64,000 nucleotides of DNA, from contig DATLRV010000038.1 of the NCBI GenBank assembly GCA_035534455.1, positions 28,665 through 92,664 on the forward strand, given 5' to 3'. The position numbers were made by a program, and so were the translations under genes. The DNA is from JAJYVT01 sp035534455. GTDB lineage: Bacteria > Actinomycetota > Acidimicrobiia > Acidimicrobiales > RAAP-2. How positions within the stretch are numbered: the stretch's first letter is position 1; every line of letters begins with the position of its first letter. Shown here piece after piece: positions 1-7,734 of this stretch. The notes beneath the pieces were generated by a model, which saw only the letters and a list, made by a program, of their open reading frames with translations, searched no databases and had not been told where the DNA came from.

Positions 1-1955
1 ACCTCGGCGTCGAAGGCCCGGCAGTCGGTGCCCAGCGTCGCTCGGGCGTCGAGGAGGGCGGCACGGCGGCGGCGTTCCTCGGCGGTCACGGCGACCAGCT
101 GGTCGGCGGCACCGTGCACCAAGGCGAGCGCCGCCCGCCGCGCGGCGAGGTCCGATGCCACCTCCTCGACCGGGCGCGTCCTCGCCAGGGCGTCGATGGC
201 CCCTCGCGCCCCCGCCGCCCGCTTCTGGGCCGCGTCCCGGACCATCGCGGCGGCGTCACGTGCCGACTCGACCTCGGCGAGCACCGCGTCGTCGACGGCG
301 TCGCCGTTCCATCTCGCGGGTACCGGATGCTCGAGCGCACCGCAGGTCGGGCAGGGCGCCCCGTCCTCGAGGAGCTCGGCGAGCCTGGCCGCCAGACCCT
401 CGCGCCACGCCGCCCGCATCTCCTGTGCCCGCGCGGCCGCCCCCGCACTGCGCGAGGCGGCAGCGGCAAGCTCGGACTCTGCGCGGGCGAGCTCGACCGC
501 GGCGTCGGCGCGCCGAGATGCGGTCTCGTGCTCACGTTCGAGCGCCGCGACGGCCTGGGTGAGGGCCTCGAGCGAGGCGGCCTCCGCCCGGAGCCGCTGC
601 ACCTCGTCGGCCACGAGCACGACGGTCTGCTCCTCGGCGTCGAGCTTGACCGCACGCTCGCCGAGCTCGACCCGGCGCCGGTCGAGCTCGCCACGGCGCG
701 CCTCGAGCGCCGCCGTCGTCGCGACGAGCCGGTCGAACCTGCGGGCCTCCTCCTCGAGGCGTCGGGCCTCGGCGCCGAGCCGCTCGGCGAGCACGCCCGC
801 TTCGTGCGCGTCGGCACGGGCGACCGCCCACGCCCCGGCCCACGCGCTGCCGTACAGCTCGCTCGGCCAGGCGCCGTCGATCGCGTCGACGAGCGCCGTG
901 AGCTCCGGCTCGGCCGCAGCGAGGGTGCGCCGGGCCGCCTCCCACTCGTCCAGGGCACCCTCGAGGTCGGCGAGGCGCCGCGCCCGGGCCAGGACCGCGG
1001 CTTCGGCCGCGTCGGCACTCGCCTCCGCCTCGAACGACTCGGCGAGCGTGCCGTCGGCACGCCACGCGTCCCAGTCGGCCGCCGCGCGCCTGGCCTCCTC
1101 GAGGCGCGACCGGGCCAACGCCGACGCCGACGCCAGACGGACGACGAGCTCGTCGACTCGCCGGAGGGCCTCGGCCAACTCCTGCGCGTGCCCGTCGATC
1201 CGGCTCGGATCGAACGCGGGGACCTCGGCGTCGCCGAGAAGCTCGCCGCGCACGTCGCCGGGGAGCTGGGCGACCGCCGCCTCGTACGCCTCGCACAACC
1301 GTGCGACGACCGCTTCCTGCGCCCGCGTGGCGTCGTCGAAGACGCCTTGCCGGACGGCCGCGATCGTCTTCAACCCTTCGGTCGTCCGGGTGAACACCTC
1401 GACCGGGAAGAGGCGCCGCAACAGCGGGGCGCGCGTGGAGGTGTCGGCCTTGAGCACCTCTTCGAAGCGGCCCTGGGGAATGAGTACGACCTGCTCGAAC
1501 TGGGCCTTGGTGAGCCCGACGAGCTCGTCGATGCGTCGCCGCACCTCCTCCTTCTTGGTGATGCCGGTCCCGGGGACGAGCTCGCCGTCCCCACCCACGC
1601 GCCCCAAGACCACCGTCGACGGCCGTTCGATTGGCGCGCCCTTCCCGCGGGCGCGCCGGACCGGCTGCGCGGGGCGCCGCTCGACCCGCCAGCGCTCACC
1701 GTGCACGACGAAGTCGAGCGAGACCGACGTCGGGGTCGAGACGTCCGAGAACTGGCTGCGCACGTTCCCGTCGACCCGGAAGCCCGGGAGGTCGCCGTAG
1801 AGGGCGTAGACGAGCGCGTCGAAGATGGTGGACTTGCCCGCGCCGGTCGGCCCGGTGATCGAGAAGATCCCGTGAAGCGAGAGCCGCGCGAAGTCCACGT
1901 CCAGCTCGCCGGCGTAGGAGCCGAACGCCCGCAGCCTGAGGACGACCGGCTTCAT
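1..1955 (-). CDS. sbcC: SbcC exonuclease subunit (ATPase), partial at left edge
   Basis: SMC-like ATPase of the SbcCD (Mre11-Rad50 type) nuclease, which trims hairpins and blocked DNA ends. About 651 codons are present and the C-terminal part lies outside the window. The N-terminus carries a Walker A motif GPTGAGKST near residue 35 and a Q-loop-like segment QVVLIPQGRFEEVL. These are followed by long Ala/Glu/Arg-rich coiled coil and a zinc hook CPTC near residue 533. Only the ascending coiled coil, the hook and part of the descending coil are visible; the Walker B region is missing because of the window edge. The ATG at 1955 overlaps the TGA of sbcD (ATGA), so the two are translationally coupled. 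The whole frame is open with no stop. Confidence 0.93.
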   Translation of the reverse strand, partial: MKPVVLRLRAFGSYAGELDVDFARLSLHGIFSITGPTGAGKSTIFDALVYALYGDLPGFRVDGNVRSQFSDVSTPTSVSLDFVVHGERWRVERRPAQPVRRARGKGAPIERPSTVVLGRVGGDGELVPGTGITKKEEVRRRIDELVGLTKAQFEQVVLIPQGRFEEVLKADTSTRAPLLRRLFPVEVFTRTTEGLKTIAAVRQGVFDDATRAQEAVVARLCEAYEAAVAQLPGDVRGELLGDAEVPAFDPSRIDGHAQELAEALRRVDELVVRLASASALARSRLEEARRAAADWDAWRADGTLAESFEAEASADAAEAAVLARARRLADLEGALDEWEAARRTLAAAEPELTALVDAIDGAWPSELYGSAWAGAWAVARADAHEAGVLAERLGAEARRLEEEARRFDRLVATTAALEARRGELDRRRVELGERAVKLDAEEQTVVLVADEVQRLRAEAASLEALTQAVAALEREHETASRRADAAVELARAESELAAAASRSAGAAARAQEMRAAWREGLAARLAELLEDGAPCPTCGALEHPVPARWNGDAVDDAVLAEVESARDAAAMVRDAAQKRAAGARGAIDALARTRPVEEVASDLAARRAALALVHGAADQLVAVTAEERRRRAALLDARATLGTDCRAFDAE

Positions 1956-3148
1956 GTCCCCCCCGCCGCGGAGGCGACGAGCTCGGGAGCGGACGCCGCC
2001 AGGGCCTCGTCGACGAGCGCCCTCACCCACGGGTCGGGCGGGCGCCCGGCGACCTCCCCCAGGAAGGCGAGCACCGTGTCCCCCACCGCTCGGGCGGACA
2101 GGGACCCGCCGGCCGACCGGCCGCGCCAGGGGCCCCCGGGACGCCCGGCGTCGGCGGGGGCCGCGTAGCGGACGCTCACCGCGTGGCGAAAGCGGGTGCG
2201 AAGGCGCTCGAGTGCCTGGACCTGGACGGTGTCGTCGGTCAACCGGGCGGCGATCCAGTGCTCGACCACGTGGTCGTGCGCCGGGTCGCCGAGGAGCGAC
2301 TCGAGCGTGCCCTCGATCGTGGCCACGGGACGGCCGACCGGGACCGGGAGAGTGGTGACCCCTGCCACCTGACCGCCGGTGACCTCGACGAGCCGGACGC
2401 TCTTTTGGTGCGACTCGCTGAACGAGTAGGCGAGCGGGGACCCGCTGTACGCGAGCCGCTCGTCCCCGGCGACGCGCTGCGGTCGGTGCAGGTGGCCGAG
2501 CGCGACGTAATCGAACCCTCCGAAGACCGACGCGTCCACGAGGTCGGTCCCACCGATCGCGAGGAGCTTCTCGGAGTCCGAGGGCGAGGTGCCGGCGACG
2601 AAGGCGTGGGCCACGGCGACAGAGGGCACCCCGGGGTACCGCTCGAGGGCCTCGCGTCCGGCCCCCACGACGTCGCGCAGCACGTGCTCGTGCGTCCGGG
2701 GACGGACGGAGCCGTCGGGGGCGGGCCGAGGCGCCGGGGCGACCAGCGGGTCGAGGTAGGGCACCGCAACGACGGCCACCGCCTCACCCCCGGACTCGAA
2801 GAGCCACGGCTCCGGGGCGCCGACCTCGTCGGCGAAGACGTGCACGCCACCGAGCGCCTGGCGCCGGGCGCCGAACCCGAGGCGCTTGGCGCTGTCGTGG
2901 TTGCCGGGGATCATCGCGACCGTGGCGCCGGCGGCGCGCAGCCGCTCGAGGCCCTCGTCGAGGAGCGCCACGGCCTCCTCGGCGGGGAGGGAACGGTCGT
3001 AGACGTCGCCGGCCACCACGACCAGGTCCACGCCGAGCTCTTCGACCTGCGTCGACAGCCACGACAGGAACGCGCGTTGGTCGTCGTCGAGCGGCTCGCG
3101 CTCGAAGCGCCGGCCGATGTGCCAGTCGCTCGTGTGGAGGAGCCTCAT
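1952..3148 (-). CDS. sbcD: SbcD exonuclease subunit (metallophosphoesterase)
   Basis: Nuclease subunit of SbcCD, 398 aa, close to the usual length of about 400. The calcineurin-like metallophosphoesterase motifs are in order: DWH at residues 8-10, GD at 47-48, GNHD at 82-85, and GHLH further on. The start was set at MRLLHTSDWHIG. The frame is open for 44 codons upstream, but that extension is low-complexity and the family begins exactly here. It ends with an ATGA overlap into sbcC, forming a two-gene sbcDC operon. The 243-bp gap to the kinase gene upstream holds its promoter, but I see no clear -35/-10 pair. Confidence 0.95.
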   Translation of the reverse strand: MRLLHTSDWHIGRRFEREPLDDDQRAFLSWLSTQVEELGVDLVVVAGDVYDRSLPAEEAVALLDEGLERLRAAGATVAMIPGNHDSAKRLGFGARRQALGGVHVFADEVGAPEPWLFESGGEAVAVVAVPYLDPLVAPAPRPAPDGSVRPRTHEHVLRDVVGAGREALERYPGVPSVAVAHAFVAGTSPSDSEKLLAIGGTDLVDASVFGGFDYVALGHLHRPQRVAGDERLAYSGSPLAYSFSESHQKSVRLVEVTGGQVAGVTTLPVPVGRPVATIEGTLESLLGDPAHDHVVEHWIAARLTDDTVQVQALERLRTRFRHAVSVRYAAPADAGRPGGPWRGRSAGGSLSARAVGDTVLAFLGEVAGRPPDPWVRALVDEALAASAPELVASAAGGT

Positions 3149-3294
3149 CGGCCGCCCAGCCTGTGTCGCGCCACGTCCCGACCATCGCGCACGGGTGTGA
3201 CATCGGCGCGGATCCCAGGACCCCGGCCCGGACGGGCACCCCGGGGCCGCTCGGCACGACTGGGCTCGCCCCCCTACCATGGGCCGGGGCCGAC

Positions 3295-3330
3295 GGCGGG
3301 CGGTTCGTGTCGCTCCTCGACCCGCCCGCC
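3295..3330. terminator. Candidate hairpin terminator downstream of the PASTA kinase
   Basis: Perfect 9-bp inverted repeat GGCGGGCGG (3295-3303) and CCGCCCGCC (3322-3330) with an 18-nt loop. It lies about 60 nt past the kinase stop codon and before sbcD. There is no T-run, as is common in high-GC actinobacteria. It could end the kinase transcript or stop read-through into sbcDC. Confidence 0.4.
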
Positions 3331-3391
3331 AGGCCTCATCCGACCGGCCCGCGGGCGCCCAGCGCCCGTGGCGCCCCAGCAGCGCCCCGGC

Positions 3392-5494
3392 TCAGCCCGA
3401 GGGCGGCTTGCGTGTCGCGGGAGGTGTGCCTGTGTGCGACTTCGGCCCGTGGCCTGTCGGCGGCGGTGTCTCGGTGTACAGGATCACCGACGACCCGATC
3501 CTCTCCTTCTGCCCGGCGAGCGGGTCCGTCGTGAAGACCACCCCTGTCGCGGGGCCGTACACCTTCCCGAGGGTGAAGCCCGCCGCCTGGAGGGCTGACG
3601 CCGCCTTGCTGACTGTGTCGCCGATCACTGTCGGCACGGGGACGTTCTGCGGACCATTCGAGACGGTCACCGTGACCGTGTTCGGCACCGGCACCGTGGC
3701 GCCGGCGCCCGGTGTGGTCGAGATCACGTTCCCCGACGCGACGGATGTCGAGTAGGCCTGCACCTCTCTGACGGTCAGCCCGTCGGCGCTCAGGGTGGCG
3801 GACGCCTGCGCGTAGCTCTGGTTCTTGAATGTTGGGAGCTGGACGGGTTGCCTGCCCTCGGACACGGCCACGAGGATCAACGCGCCGTACGGAGCGGTGG
3901 TCGGGTCGAGCTTCCCGTTGTAGGACCAGTTGATCACGTTGCCCTTCGGGATCGTGCTCGAGTAGGCCGAGAGCGCCGGGCACCGCACGCGCAGGTGCTT
4001 CTCGGCGAGCAGCTGCCGTGCCACCGAGCAATCGTCGCTCGACGAGAGCTGCGGCACTGTCACCGACGGCTTCCCCGACGAGGGGGTGATCCGGATGGTG
4101 CTCCCCTCTTTGCGGGAGACGCCCGAGGAGGGAACCTGGCTGACGATCTTTGTGGCACCGACCTTGATCGAGGTGACCGCGGGCTCGACCTGGACCTTGA
4201 AGTGCTCGGCGCGCAGCGCCCGGCGGGCACTCGCCATTGTGTCGCCCACGACGCTCGGCACGGGGTGGCTCGGGGTGAGGAGATGCTTCTTCGCGATGTA
4301 GATCCCCGCGCCCGTGAGGATCGCGGCCAACAGGACCAGGACGGCCACGACCCAGGGCCACCGGCGAGGTTGGCGGTGCCGCCGGAGCGAGTGCACCGTG
4401 ACGGCAGGGGGGACCCCGTCCCCGACCTTGATTGTCGCGGTCGGCTCGCCGGCGTCGGCGAGGCCACCCCCGTTCGTGGAGCCGGCGCCGGGCATCAGGC
4501 GGGCCGCGGCCAGGCCCGCGGCGCCCAGGCCCGCCGCGGCTGCCGTCGGCCCTGCGAGCGTGAGATCGACTGGCGCCGGCGCGACGGCGTCGTTGACGAC
4601 CGTGACGCCGGCGCCGTCCGCGTCGGACCCGTCGACCTCGCCGCGCTGGACCAAGGGGAGGGGGTCATCGTGCGCGAGGTCGTCGGCGAGACCCTCGAGC
4701 CGTTCCGCCAGCTCCGCCGCAGCCGGGCGGTCCTGGGCGTCCGGCGCGCACGCCGCCGCGAGGTGCGGGCCGAGCGGGCCGAGCGCTGGATCCTCGGGGA
4801 GCGCGCCGCCGATGCGCGCCTGGAGGGTCGCGTGGGGCGTGTCCCCTGCAAAGGGAACCGTCCCCGTCACCCCCTCGTAGAGCACCAGCCCGAGGGAGTA
4901 CACGTCGGAACGGCCGTCGAGTTGGAGCCCCTGCGCCTGCTCCGGCGAGGCGTAGCGGGCGGTCCCGAGCATCGTCCCGGGGTCCGTCGTCGACGCGCTC
5001 GACAGCGCACGGGCGACGCCGAAGTCGGCGACCCGGACCCGGCCTTCCTCGTCGAAGAGCAGGTTCGCGGGTTTCACGTCGCGGTGGACGATCCCCCGAG
5101 CATGGGCGTACGCGAGCCCGTCGGCGGCCTGGGCGCCGATGCGCGCCGCCTGCGCGGGCGAGAGGCGCCGGCCCCGCACGAGCATGTCGAAGAGACTCCC
5201 TCCCTCGAGGTACTCGAGCACGAGGTAGGGACCGTCCTCTCCTTCGCCCCAGTCGAACACGCGCAGCACGTGGGGGTGGTTCAGCGCGGCGACGGACCTC
5301 GCCTCGGCCCGGAAGCGGTGCAGGAATGCGTCGTCCCTGGCCAGGGCGGGCTGGAGGACCTTCACCGCCACGCGTCGCTGCAAGACCACGTCTTCGGCGA
5401 GAAAGACGTGGGCAGCCGCGCCAGACCCGAGGGCCGCCACGAGCCGGTAGCGGTTCCCCAGCACCCGGCCGAGGGGTTCTGAGATGATGGGCAT
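3392..5494 (-). CDS. Ser/Thr protein kinase with four PASTA-like repeats (PknB type)
   Basis: Membrane eukaryotic-type Ser/Thr kinase, 700 aa. The kinase domain (about residues 12-265) has a glycine loop GSGAAAHV, catalytic Lys in VAVKVL, HRDVKPAN, DFG and SPEQ, so it should be active. A linker of about 100 residues leads to one membrane segment near 379-400. The extracellular part (about 405-690) is made of four PASTA-like repeats, e.g. VPSVVGDTMASAR and VPTVIGDTVSKAA. PASTA modules are known to bind peptidoglycan fragments and lipid II. The ATG at 5494 was chosen because the kinase fold starts right after it; a TTG at 5599 would overlap the upstream stop and add 35 low-complexity residues. 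It is the last gene of the AAA ATPase operon, 101 bp after the YbjN-like gene, so it may phosphorylate CIS components (inference). Confidence 0.93.
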   Translation of the reverse strand: MPIISEPLGRVLGNRYRLVAALGSGAAAHVFLAEDVVLQRRVAVKVLQPALARDDAFLHRFRAEARSVAALNHPHVLRVFDWGEGEDGPYLVLEYLEGGSLFDMLVRGRRLSPAQAARIGAQAADGLAYAHARGIVHRDVKPANLLFDEEGRVRVADFGVARALSSASTTDPGTMLGTARYASPEQAQGLQLDGRSDVYSLGLVLYEGVTGTVPFAGDTPHATLQARIGGALPEDPALGPLGPHLAAACAPDAQDRPAAAELAERLEGLADDLAHDDPLPLVQRGEVDGSDADGAGVTVVNDAVAPAPVDLTLAGPTAAAAGLGAAGLAAARLMPGAGSTNGGGLADAGEPTATIKVGDGVPPAVTVHSLRRHRQPRRWPWVVAVLVLLAAILTGAGIYIAKKHLLTPSHPVPSVVGDTMASARRALRAEHFKVQVEPAVTSIKVGATKIVSQVPSSGVSRKEGSTIRITPSSGKPSVTVPQLSSSDDCSVARQLLAEKHLRVRCPALSAYSSTIPKGNVINWSYNGKLDPTTAPYGALILVAVSEGRQPVQLPTFKNQSYAQASATLSADGLTVREVQAYSTSVASGNVISTTPGAGATVPVPNTVTVTVSNGPQNVPVPTVIGDTVSKAASALQAAGFTLGKVYGPATGVVFTTDPLAGQKERIGSSVILYTETPPPTGHGPKSHTGTPPATRKPPSG

Positions 5495-5595
5495 GGGACC
5501 CGACGAAAAGGTTACTGGGGCGCCGTCTGGGCGTGAGGGACCAACTGCGGGTGCAGGACTATTGCTCGCGGCATCGAGGGGTGCGTCGCCCGGGC

Positions 5596-6102
5596 TCAAT
5601 CGAGCTCGAGGTCGATCCCCTCTCCCTCGATCTCGTCGAGGACGTCGTCCGCGGCGGCGACGGGGTCCTTTCCTGCCGCCACCGCCTCGATCCCGGGGAA
5701 CACGAGCGCGGCGGTGCCGAGGTTCGGCCCGAGCAGCCCTTCGGTCAGCGGCACCGACACGAGCGCACCCTGCGGGCAGAGCGACGTGCGGACCCGGACG
5801 GTGCCGTCTCCGCCGTCGACCTCCACGTTGCCGGCGAGGAGCGCCCAGTTGACGCGGTTCGCGAAGATGGCGGCGGCGTCGCGGCGGTCCTCGGGCACGG
5901 CTTCACGGAGAAACGAGCGGGCCACGAGGACGTCGCCGGGGTAGGAGACGACCTGCAGCCGCCAGCTCAGCCCTCGGCGCTCGACGGTGCCCTCCACCGC
6001 CGGCAGCTCCCCCGGGACCTCTCCGACGGTCACCGCGCCCCCGGTCGCTCTCAAGACCGTGTCGACCACCCGCTGGGGCATCTCGCGCGTCGGTGTGGTC
6101 AC
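5596..6102 (-). CDS. YbjN-like (type III secretion chaperone-like fold) protein
   Basis: 168-aa acidic cytosolic protein. Sequence features such as LRTSLCPQGALVSVPL-type strands, followed by LGPNLGTAALVFPGIEAVAAG and an acidic C-terminus, resemble the YbjN / T3SS-chaperone-like fold found in actinobacteria. No enzyme motif is visible. The GTG start at 6102 gives a GTGA overlap with the stop of the 508-aa gene upstream; the 45 open codons before it are shadow sequence in the neighbour. The coupling suggests it works with, or chaperones, the 508-aa protein (inference). Assignment is by pattern only, so a remote homology search is needed. Confidence 0.6.
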   Translation of the reverse strand: MTTPTREMPQRVVDTVLRATGGAVTVGEVPGELPAVEGTVERRGLSWRLQVVSYPGDVLVARSFLREAVPEDRRDAAAIFANRVNWALLAGNVEVDGGDGTVRVRTSLCPQGALVSVPLTEGLLGPNLGTAALVFPGIEAVAAGKDPVAAADDVLDEIEGEGIDLELD

Positions 6103-7625
6103 GGTGTCCCGCCCTTGGACCCTGTGCCCTTCCCTGTGCCACTGCTCGGCTTGCTCGACGACGTGGACTTCCCGCCGCCTGTCTTCGGCTTCGACTTGCC
6201 GATCTCCTTGGAGAGCTCGCCGAGGTGCGCGACCCACTTGCCGTCTGTGTACTCGATCGAGGCCAGGCGCTCGGTCTTCTTCGCTGTGAGCGAGAAGACC
6301 CCGGCGTTGACTGTGATCGCCGTGACCTTCTCGAAGGCCACCTTGAGTGTGGTCTTGCCGCCTGTGTAGCCGCCGGAGATGTGGATCCTGCCTGTCACTG
6401 TGAGGCCGAAGATTGTTGTGAGTGTGGACAGGGAGGACACGGCCTGTGACGCGACTGTCATCGCGCCGGTGTAGTCGGTGATGTCCTCGGCGACTTCCCC
6501 GGCCTCGCGCCCCTTTTCGGACTTCAGCTCCTTCTTGGCCTTGTTACCCGCCGACTGGGACTTTGTGCAGACCTTGCTCAACAGACTTTGGACGGCCTTC
6601 CCGCGGGCGAGGGCGCCGGCGACCAGGCCCATTCCCGTGACCTGGGCCGTGCCTGTGACTGTGATCTTCTGGAGCTCGTAGCTCGTCTTCTCGGTGGGGG
6701 CCCCCTTGGAGTCCTTGCCCTGCTTGTCCTTCACCTGTCGGATGGCGACGGTGACCTGGAGGCTCCCCTTGGCGATCGCCACGCTGAATGTCGCCGAACC
6801 GATCACGGTGAACATCCGGTCGCCCAGGCTCGCCTGCGCCCCCCGGTCGATGCCCAGCTTCGAGGTGAACTGCTGCGTGAGGGACTTGGCGCCCTTTCGC
6901 CGGTCGATGGAGTCCGAGTCGTAGCGGCGACCCATGCGGAGCTTCCCTCCGACCTCCCCTGTCACCGGGCCGATCCCCGCCTTGGCGCTGGCGCCGATCT
7001 GTGCGCCGACTTCGACCCAGTTGCCGGTCTCCTTGCTGAACAGCGTCTTGCGCACGAGGGCGTCCCACTGCTCGGCCGTGCCCTTCTTGTCCCCGAACCA
7101 GGCTTGCTCCACCTCTCTCGGCGCGTTCGACTCCGCCAGCTGGCGGTAGAGCACCCAGGACACCATGGTCAGGGCCTCCTTGGCGTCGCGGCCCTTCACC
7201 TGCAGGTACGCGCCGAGCTTGAAGGTGGCTGTGGCGATCCCGATGGTGGCGCCTGCGATCACGTTGGCTGTGACCCCCAGCTGGACTGTGCCTGTGTTGC
7301 CCCGCGCGGCTGTCGCACCGATCTGGATCCCGACGAACGCGCCCTTGACCGGGATCTTGATCGCCGCTGTGAGAGACCCCGAGTCCGCCGCCTTCGGGAT
7401 GATGAAGTCCACCACCGGCGCGAGCTTCGTGAACGCGGAGGTCGCCTGGTCGGAGGTCACCTCCGAGGGCTTGGCCTCCTTCTTCTGCCCGAGCGCCTCG
7501 CCGGTCTTCTTGTTGCCGACCTGGCGCTGCGACCCGAGCACGGGGTTGACTGTCTTCTCCTTGCCGGAAACGACGCCCGACTTCCACGTTGACGTCTTGT
7601 CCTTGACGGTCATCATGTCCGTCAC
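6099..7625 (-). CDS. Unknown 508-aa Gly/Ala/Thr/Lys-rich protein in the CIS ATPase operon
   Basis: Not recognised. The N-terminus (about 1-70) is Lys/Thr/Ser-rich and polar. Residues about 75-150 and 215-330 are Gly/Ala/Val-rich, with alternating polar/apolar strands (IQIGATAARGN, VGAQIGASAKAG) that suggest beta structure or a membrane-active fold. The C-terminal 40 residues are a Ser/Gly/Lys/Pro tail. There is no signal peptide and no enzyme motif. GTG at 7625 is preceded by a strong GGGAGGGGG site; ATG at 7616 is the alternative. It is coupled by a 4-bp overlap to the YbjN-like gene and lies 109 bp downstream of the AAA ATPase. Position fits a CIS cargo or an envelope-active effector with its chaperone, but the sequence alone does not show this. 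Confidence 0.75.
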   Translation of the reverse strand: MTDMMTVKDKTSTWKSGVVSGKEKTVNPVLGSQRQVGNKKTGEALGQKKEAKPSEVTSDQATSAFTKLAPVVDFIIPKAADSGSLTAAIKIPVKGAFVGIQIGATAARGNTGTVQLGVTANVIAGATIGIATATFKLGAYLQVKGRDAKEALTMVSWVLYRQLAESNAPREVEQAWFGDKKGTAEQWDALVRKTLFSKETGNWVEVGAQIGASAKAGIGPVTGEVGGKLRMGRRYDSDSIDRRKGAKSLTQQFTSKLGIDRGAQASLGDRMFTVIGSATFSVAIAKGSLQVTVAIRQVKDKQGKDSKGAPTEKTSYELQKITVTGTAQVTGMGLVAGALARGKAVQSLLSKVCTKSQSAGNKAKKELKSEKGREAGEVAEDITDYTGAMTVASQAVSSLSTLTTIFGLTVTGRIHISGGYTGGKTTLKVAFEKVTAITVNAGVFSLTAKKTERLASIEYTDGKWVAHLGELSKEIGKSKPKTGGGKSTSSSKPSSGTGKGTGSKGGTP

Positions 7626-7734
7626 GTGCGAACCCCCTCCCGAGAAGCCGCCGGGCCGCCGGCCCGCGTGCTCGGCCCGACTGTAGCAATCCGGCCCTCC
7701 GGACGTCGTCGTGCCGACCGCGACGCCGCCCTCC

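Noticed and set aside
28..2168. Long plus-strand open frames opposite sbcC and sbcD
   Set aside because: They are Arg/Ala-rich shadows caused by high GC; sbcDC motifs are on the minus strand.
5495..5599. TTG start of the PASTA kinase at 5599
   Set aside because: Gives overlap with the previous stop, but adds a 35-residue low-complexity extension; the kinase fold starts at 5494.
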